From Phascolomyces articulosus (taxonomy: Eukaryota > Mucoromycota > Mucoromycetes > Mucorales > Lichtheimiaceae): a stretch of DNA of 64,000 nt. Shown piece by piece: positions 56,944-64,000 of this stretch; the first letter of the stretch is position 1; every line of letters starts with the position of its first letter. The DNA lies in contig JAIXMP010000011.1 in assembly GCA_025677815.1 (NCBI GenBank), positions 1,116,001 through 1,180,000 of the forward strand, in the 5' to 3' direction. A model generated the notes under the pieces. The model was not told where the DNA came from and did no database searches. It saw only the letters and a program-made list of their open reading frames with translations. The translations under genes were made by a program, and so were the position numbers.

Positions 56944-59900
56944 ATGACTTCAACGATCTCTCGATTATATGATCTGGAAGAGATCGATATAGAGGATGAA
57001 TTAGAATTGGTACGATCGGGATACTATTGATCGCGACTAGACAAACTGGATTGATATATTGTTATTGATTGATGTATGAAAAAACCCGGTTAAATCAAAA
57101 GTAGGAACTTGCGCGGCATTTCACACAATATCGCGCTGCCATCCAAGGGAAAACTGAAATCGAACTACATAACTATTTGCAAGAAAAGGTATTTTTTTTC
57201 TTTCAAGTCCATGGCTTTAATAGTCTATTTCCTTGACCAGTTTCCATGAATGACAACGAATTCTGAATACCTTTTTTTATTTTATTTTTTTCTAGGCATC
57301 TCAAAGTAAACGAGACTATGCAGAGATCGCGTCTGCACTCCTATATGGTATCTTGACAGAACCTGAAAACGCACGGACAGTAAGCAATTAATTAATCCAA
57401 TTTTTATATAGAGAAAGAGAAAAGGATGATAAGATCTTTTGAATTCTTTTCGTTCTTATTCACTTAAGTACTTACCATGATCCATTTGTATATTATTTGT
57501 TTGTTTTGGTTTTTTTGGTTGGGTTTTGGGGGACGTATATATAAAGCATTTTCAATGTCTCAGCTTTGTGAATCGTGATCATTTTGCAGCTGTCTTAAGC
57601 AAGTTGCAACCCATTGCGATCACTATAAAATTTCAAAATATGAATGGTCGAACAAAAGAGCAGGTGTGTGTTCTGTATTTCTTTTTCTTGTTCATATGAG
57701 ATCATATCACACCATCCCAATGAAATTTCTATTTTTTTTTTTTTTTTTTGCATGAAACATATCAATCGATAAAGTGGTGCATGTTATGTCCATATTGATT
57801 TACCCTGTATACAACACTATTATTTCAACGTTAGATATTATGGTTTTTGAATGAATTAACGGGTTTAAACGTACAAAATCTCGAGCCAATTTATTTATGC
57901 CTATTACGACAAATCCGGGGTGGCGATTTAAGTCAAGCCAATACGACCTTTTGTTATCAATTGTTAAAATTACTCGAGTCACATAGAAGTTGGCTTGATA
58001 TGTATCCAAGATTAATGGCAACGGCTGTATATACTTATATGCGTATGATTACTGAGCATCGATCAGGTCAATTCCAATCTTTACAACAACGTGAAATCAG
58101 ATTTGTTATTGAAATATTAAGATCACAGGTAAGTTTACTTCGTGACGATATAGGAGAAGAATCAGTGCGTACTAATAGCATGAAAAACCAATCACATCTA
58201 TAGTGGCTGGCATGTTGTGGATTGGGTCGTGATTTGATCCGTATTTTACAAGATCTCTCTTCTATACCACAATTTTCACAATTATGGAATGACCTTTTAA
58301 ATGAACCACAATCTTTTGCGCCATCATTCAGAGGTAAAATTCTATCTATTATAATATAATACATACAGCTAATGAAAAATGTGACAGAAAACCAGTAACA
58401 TATATGTATTTTTTTGTCCAATAATAGGCATAAACACTGTATTAGAAAAACCAACTCCACGCGAATTCCTTCGATCCAGATTGACACCAGAAATGGAAGT
58501 GAAACTTCTTTTTATATTACAACATGTAAGTCCAAAACCATTTTCTGGGAATAATTTCATATATAGTTTTCATGACATTAAATGATCATTAATGATTTAT
58601 TTTCATAGTTACGAACTAATCAATTCCATCGCAACCTTGGATGGTTCCTTCAAAAGTTTTTATCCCAATCCGAATTCTTTAATGTCGATGTGATACGGTT
58701 TATTGTTGCTGGTTGGTACCCCTCAAATCAGATCTTGCAAAGTGACATTGTACCAAGATATGTTGTTATTGGGAGTATGCTGCGAGGAATCAAGGTAATA
58801 ATGAAGTCATCAAATTAATTATGTGATAGTGGTGACCCTATTTTAACTTTTTTCTTTTATACACATAGAACCCGGTGGTAGCAGCAAATGTTAGACTGGC
58901 GCTTATTTATGATTGGCTATTCTTCACACCAACGGATAATATCATGTTCATAGGTAAAAAAGTAGTACCTATGTAATAATTGATACGTAATGTTTTGATA
59001 CTCATTAATTTCTTATTTGTATATTATTGATAATAGAGCCTGCTATGCTATTAATGGAACGATCAGCTGAACGATATCCCTATATTACATCCGTATTCAT
59101 GGAATTCATCAAATATAGTGTCGATGAATACTTTCCTCCAATGCGGAACTATATGGCAAAATGTGTAGCCACTGGTATGAGAGTGATGATCGAAAAAGGT
59201 GTTATACGGTAAGGCAATAAAATGAAAGTTACTCTATGATGTTTTCAATAATGTATGTAAGACTTTATGAATTAAATTAATGTGATAATGGTAATAGGGG
59301 TTTGATGCCACTTTATGCTTGCCCATCTATTGATGATTATACACGAGGAAACATCAAAGCTTTATTTTCGGAATTCATTGTCGGTGATAATAGTGGCAAT
59401 GCAACATTACCACGGATGCCTTCTGCTGTAAATATGGAACCTCCTTTAGCAACGCCAATTACTGTGGCAAATGTTGAGACACCACCCACAAAAACTTTGG
59501 ATGGAGAAGATGGTGAAATTGTTGATCAGCATCCAATGGAAGACGATGATGTAGATCGTTATTTATATGGTGAAGCAGGTTAATATTCCACATTTATTTC
59601 TTCCCTTACGCAAAATGACCAATAGGGGCATTTTATTAAGTTTTCTGTGTATATATAGATGGAGAAGAACAAGGAGCTAATACAATGGATACTGGTATGG
59701 AAAAAGAAAATGATATCATGGATAATGGTCCGAATGCAGAACGAGAACAAACACCAGGATCCACTGCCACTGGAAATATATCAGAATCAGAACCAGAACC
59801 AATGGTGATGGAAGATGTAATGGTTGAAGATTCTTCAACGACTCCAGTAGCAACTACAGCACCAACAATAGCAACCGCAACAACATCATCACCACCAGCC

Positions 59901-61498
59901 GCGATGCAAGAACCTTCAGGAATAGAGTCTAATCAATCCTATTGGCTTTTTGGAGATTCTTTTACTCGATTCAAAACTGCCTCTATCGCCGTATTAGAGC
60001 CAGAGCAAGATCAGGATGATGTACTTTTACAAATGACCATTGCTAAACGAAGCCTGAAAGAAATATTATCTGTCTATTTACGGATGGGTATACCTGGTGC
60101 GACGCTGGCGTCGAGTATAGGACCACCGATGTGTGACATGATTATTCAATTCTTTCTACAGCATCAACCTTCTGTAACTAACGATATGGATCTTGATAGT
60201 GTGATTAACGATGCAGCAACAGATACGTTTGATGTATTAATGTCTACATTATGGAAGAATGAAGAAGGTCGAGATAAAATGGTGGATTTACTTGGATCTA
60301 TAGCACAACATTGTAAAAAAAGTCGACATATTGTTGGGATGAGATGGTGGTCTCATGTGGCAGGGTAAAATATTCAAATCCTCTAACAATTGCAGGCTCG
60401 TTTTTTTAAGACCAAATAATATTTTAACCCAAAGATTGCATAAATTTTTAGTCGTGCGGTAGATGGAACAAGGGATTGGTTACCAGGCATAGTAAAAAGT
60501 TACAAGGCGTTTGTATCACTTGCATATCTCGATGAACCGATTGAATTAAGTTTGACACGCGACATGCAGGTAATACAAAATCATTTTTTCTATATATACA
60601 AGGGCTATTCTAAAAGTCATGATTCATAAAAAAAATCATTATAACAAAATTTTATAATAGCTTCTTGCCGAACAAAATCATACATCATTTCATACTATCA
60701 TACCATTATTGTATCAATACATGCCTGGACATACGGTTGGAAATTCTGAGTTATTACAGCTACTACTTGCTTTGGTGTTACCTGAGCAACTTGGCCAATT
60801 GGTCACGCTGGTGCGGTCAGGGATATTACGAATATATGGTGATACAATTGATATCGCATTTCTTGGTAAGGGAATAGATGGATAGCACAGTCAAACATTA
60901 TAGAGTCTTTCTTTATACTAACCTATTAAATCTAATTGGACATCTTTCTTATTTTGTTATTGGTGTTATTTTTATATAGTATCCACCTTTAAATTAGATG
61001 CTTATGAAACAGGAAGTGCATGGCAACTTTTGGTTGCTGAATTACAAGGTCAACAAGAGCGAATCGAAAATTTCCTAAGCATGTCCGATACAATTGTATT
61101 GCTGCAATCTCAAAGTAAATATTTATGACAAAATGAAGAAGGGTGTTTGTGATGTCGGGCATAAAAGTCATAATTAACGAAACATCATGTTAATGTTAAT
61201 GTTATCTACAGCGTTGGATCAAATTACCCCTCAATTATTATCATTATTTTCTACCGCTTATCCCACACCAACACTTCTTGAATCCATGTTACAAGTTATA
61301 CCCAGTACCGCTAGTACAACCGTACGTGACAAGATTCATTTAATTATGACTGCATTTATTGACTGGAAACAACAACAAAAATCATCCGCAGCGCTTGAAA
61401 AATCAATGCAATTTATACTGAATATTATTGAATCTCAAAATGTGAATGATGAGACTACACGACAACTTGCACAACAAATTTCCATCTTGCATCAGTAA
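56944..61498 (+). CDS. INTS3: Integrator complex subunit 3 (INTS3/SOSS-A) homologue
   Basis: About sixteen exons join from the ATG at 56944 (exon 1 56944-57009, exon 2 from 57105) to the stop at 61498, giving about 1,010-1,020 residues; human INTS3 has 1,043. Exon 1 gives TSTISRLYDLEEIDIEDELE and exon 2 continues ELARHFTQYRAAIQGKTEIE. Diagnostic segments follow the order of the animal protein: LWFLNELTGLNVQNLEPIYL and CLLRQIRGGDLSQAN (57840-57950), PRLMATAVYTYMRMITEHRS, GRDLIRILQDLSSIPQF, FLRSRLTPEMEVKLLFIL, RLALIYDWLFFTPTDNIMFI, EPAMLLMERSAERYP, and FPPMRNYMAKCVATGM. An acidic linker (59490-59900) is followed by a C-terminal helical half (WLFGDSFTRFKTASIAVLEP, then SLKEILSVYLRMGIPG). INTS3 is in Integrator, which cleaves nascent RNA at paused polymerase II, and in the SOSS DNA-repair complex. 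Which of the two it serves here is unknown. Confidence 0.9.
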
Positions 61499-61594
61499 AA
61501 AAGAAAAATATATATATACAACCAAAACAAAAAAAAAATTAAGCACATAATACTAGGATTTTTATATCCCTAACTACAACTACTATTACTACTA

Positions 61595-64000
61595 CTACTT
61601 TTTTAATTTGTTCACTTTGCTCTTCTTTTTTCCATGTTCTTCATCACGATATTGGCCGTTTTTGTTATGATGATTATGATCATTGCCTTGTTCTTGTTTT
61701 GAATTCTCATCATGTTGATCCATATCAGTAGATCCATAACCACGCATCCTTCCTTCAATAGGTGACATCACTTCATCAGGTGCCGAATGTATTGGCTCAG
61801 TTAGTAGCTTATGTGTTTGACTAAGGTCGGTGGATGATTTAGCTTTGCTAATCATCTCTTGACGTCGATGATGCTGTTGTGCCTGTTGAACGTTGGTATT
61901 TATTCGAACCATTTGTAACAAAGGTTGTAATTCTGGTGGAGCTGGCTGTGCTCTTCTTCGGGTTACTTTGATCTTGTTATGGACTGAAGATAATTAGATA
62001 GAGAAAATGATGTAAATACTATGTTTGTTAATTGATAATTGTCACATATATCGCATCCCAAAAAAGAACTAACCATCAACATAAACATCAGTCTCATCAA
62101 TAATTTCCTTTGGTAAACAAAAAAAAAACGAATCATTAGTTATGTTACATGTAATTTTTTAAGGGAATTCCACTTAATTAATCCATAAGAGATTATAAAC
62201 TAACCTCTCCAATCAATTCTTCAATTACATCCTAATATATACAGTCGTAACATTATACAATTGCAGGTTAGAGTTTCTCGTTCAATAAATGTTATTGGAT
62301 ACTACGTATTTACCTCAAGAGTGATGACTCCAATACCACCTCCTTTTTCACCTGGATTAGTTGAAACAAGTGCCATATGACCTATTTATTTTTTGTTTTG
62401 GATGAAGGAGGAGAAACACAATTGTGTTACAACATTAGTGAAAGGGATTATTTCTCGATCTATATTGTCAATCTCAAAAAAAAAAAACTTACTTCGTCCT
62501 TCTTGGAAGAAATTCAGAATATCCAAACAGCTTGTATCAGGTGCAGTTTCGGGCAAAGGACTCAGTTGAAAATGACTAACAGGTTGTTCATCTTCTGGGT
62601 CATAGGTAATAAGTTTTTTGACAAGGAGCATACCAATAAAGTTTGATTTATCATCCACTTGTCGGATTGGGATACGGGAATAACCAGCAGAGAGAATCTA
62701 TTTATTTTTCGAAATGAATCGAATATCAATTAAGCTTCATTGGATCCTATATGCCCAATGACTGCCATTTTTACCTTATCCACAGTCTCTTTATCCATGA
62801 TGGCATTGACAGGCATAGTGAAAACATCTGCAATGGGTGTCATGACTCTTGATACTGGTTTTGCTCTTAAATCAAGTACAGACCCGATAATTAACTAACA
62901 AATAAATGGATAATTGTTGTTTAACAACATTATCTAGTAAGGTTTTTTCTATTCAAAAATTTATATCACTGGATAATTAGAAATATATTTTTCCCTTACC
63001 ACTTCATCTTCTGTTAATCCTTCTCCATCCTGTCCATCATTTTGGTGAAGTGATACTAAAGTCTTGAGACCTTTTTTTTTTTTTTTTTTTTCAAAATCAA
63101 CATTTGTCTTTCCCATTCTCCTATTTTATTTTATTTTCCCAACCAGCCCAAGGATTGTTCCAAATAAAGGGTTCTACTAGATCCATCCATGTAGTGGCTC
63201 ATGTTCTTTTTATTTGTTTGTTGTTTACCTGCTTTTTTATAGACAGTGCCATGAGATTCCCCGAGGAAATAATCCAATGCTAATGCTGTAGGATACGCGA
63301 CAGGATACATAAGGTACATGAGAACCAAGACCAATCTACAAAGAGACGAATCTTGTTCAGAATATCGCTTACTTCCTCCCTACTTTTATTTTTCTTATAT
63401 AATATCTTTTTACTGTAGTATATATATTCTCCTTACGCTGAACACTTGGCACCAATTGCCAATCCATGGCGTACACAAATGGCTATAAAGTCGTTTTTAT
63501 AAAAAAAATTATTAATTATTCAACCAACCCCTTTTTCCCCATATGTACATTAATATCCCTTCTCCCTTCTTTTGTTATTAAACTAACATTGAGGAATAAC
63601 TCTATATATCCAATAATAATAATAATAATACAAAGAAAAAAATTAGTCAGGAGTATGTGAATGAAAGGTCTTTTTCATTACATGAATGCTCAAAAATGTA
63701 AAAAAATAAAAATAAAAAAAAGCAAAACTTACTCTCCAAAAATAACAATCAATGCTGTCGATATTAAAATTGCTTGCCATCCTCCACCAAGTACCGAATC
63801 CAAGATTATTGGAAGTGTTTCATTGACAATGACATTGGATAATAGTAGAGTAACAAGAACCCAGTGTTTACCTCGATCCAATAAACGTAATACTTTTTGT
63901 GCATTCTTACGTTCTTTATCAGTACCCGATTCAACCATGACATGAAGGTTCGTTTGATCCAACCCCATAAGACCTAGTGTTAACCCTAACAAAAGAAATA
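61595..64000 (-). CDS. CNNM/Mam3-type metal transporter (DUF21-CBS), 5' end outside the window
   Basis: The gene is cut at the right edge; its start lies beyond 64000. The visible N-terminal part is the DUF21 (CNNM transmembrane) domain: [20 protein letters not shown] at the edge, [31 protein letters not shown] followed by the conserved [13 protein letters not shown] exon, and a further membrane exon ([20 protein letters not shown]). Next are two CBS domains: [39 protein letters not shown], then [40 protein letters not shown] and [20 protein letters not shown]. The C-terminal tail is disordered, His/Asn-rich, and ends KVNKLKK at 61595. Relatives are yeast Mam3 (vacuolar) and animal CNNM magnesium transporters. 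The substrate here is inferred to be magnesium or another divalent metal. It converges on the INTS3-like gene with 96 bp between the stops. Confidence 0.9.

Noticed and set aside
56748..56972. Earlier start for the INTS3-like gene
   Set aside because: The frame from about 56748 ends before joining exon 2 in phase, whereas the ATG at 56944 joins exon 2 in phase and gives a fitting N-terminus.
1..64000. tRNA or rRNA genes
   Set aside because: I looked for the conserved tRNA B-box words and rRNA-like GC-rich stretches on both strands and saw none; a dedicated scan could still find one.

Overview
The window reads as nuclear DNA of a filamentous fungus, most likely an early-diverging one of the Mucoromycota type. 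Support for this is the AT-rich non-coding DNA full of homopolymers and microsatellites, genes broken by many short GT-AG introns (mostly about 50-150 bp), and the gene set: a fungal DASH/Dam1 kinetochore subunit and a Kre9/Knh1-type wall protein beside an INTS3-like Integrator subunit and a C2orf76-type UPF0538 protein. No rRNA, tRNA, CRISPR array or recognisable transposase or reverse transcriptase was found. Gene models were joined by hand from reading frames and splice sites, so internal exon edges are estimates unless given.

Layout. 0.5-16 kb is a dense block: a Dbl-family RhoGEF (-), an IFRD-family protein (-), an uncharacterised 284-residue protein with a duplicated module (+), the DASH subunit SPC19 (+), and MCM2 (-) converging on SPC19. 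16-25 kb holds a CRZ1-like zinc-finger factor (-), about 3.6 kb of gene-poor DNA with a broken exon, an EamA/SLC35G-type transporter (-), and a BAR-PH-ArfGAP-ankyrin protein (-). 25-36 kb is the odd part: AT-rich DNA with decayed secreted-protein-like frames (28.3-30.6 kb), a five-copy 25-bp core repeat (30.6-30.9 kb), a more GC-rich 31-34.6 kb island with duplicated exon-intron modules and a long repetitive Ser/Ala-rich ORF, and an isolated last exon of an aconitase.

36-52 kb is again ordinary and dense: a rififylin-like RING protein, a Kre9/Knh1-like GPI protein, a histidine phosphatase, exosome subunit MTR3, Golgi COG5, ER cyclophilin B, ataxin-2/Pbp1, UPF0538 and a secreted Gln/Pro-rich protein. 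52-57 kb is gene-poor and carries a secreted-protein pseudogene with repeated in-frame TGA codons. 57-64 kb holds the INTS3-like gene (+) and, converging on it, a CNNM/Mam3-type transporter (-) cut by the right edge.

The intact genes are housekeeping functions: DNA replication and segregation, RNA processing, Golgi and endosome traffic, wall and secretion, ion signalling. They do not form a pathway cluster. The best candidates for something undescribed are the 30.6-34.6 kb island and the INTS3-like gene.
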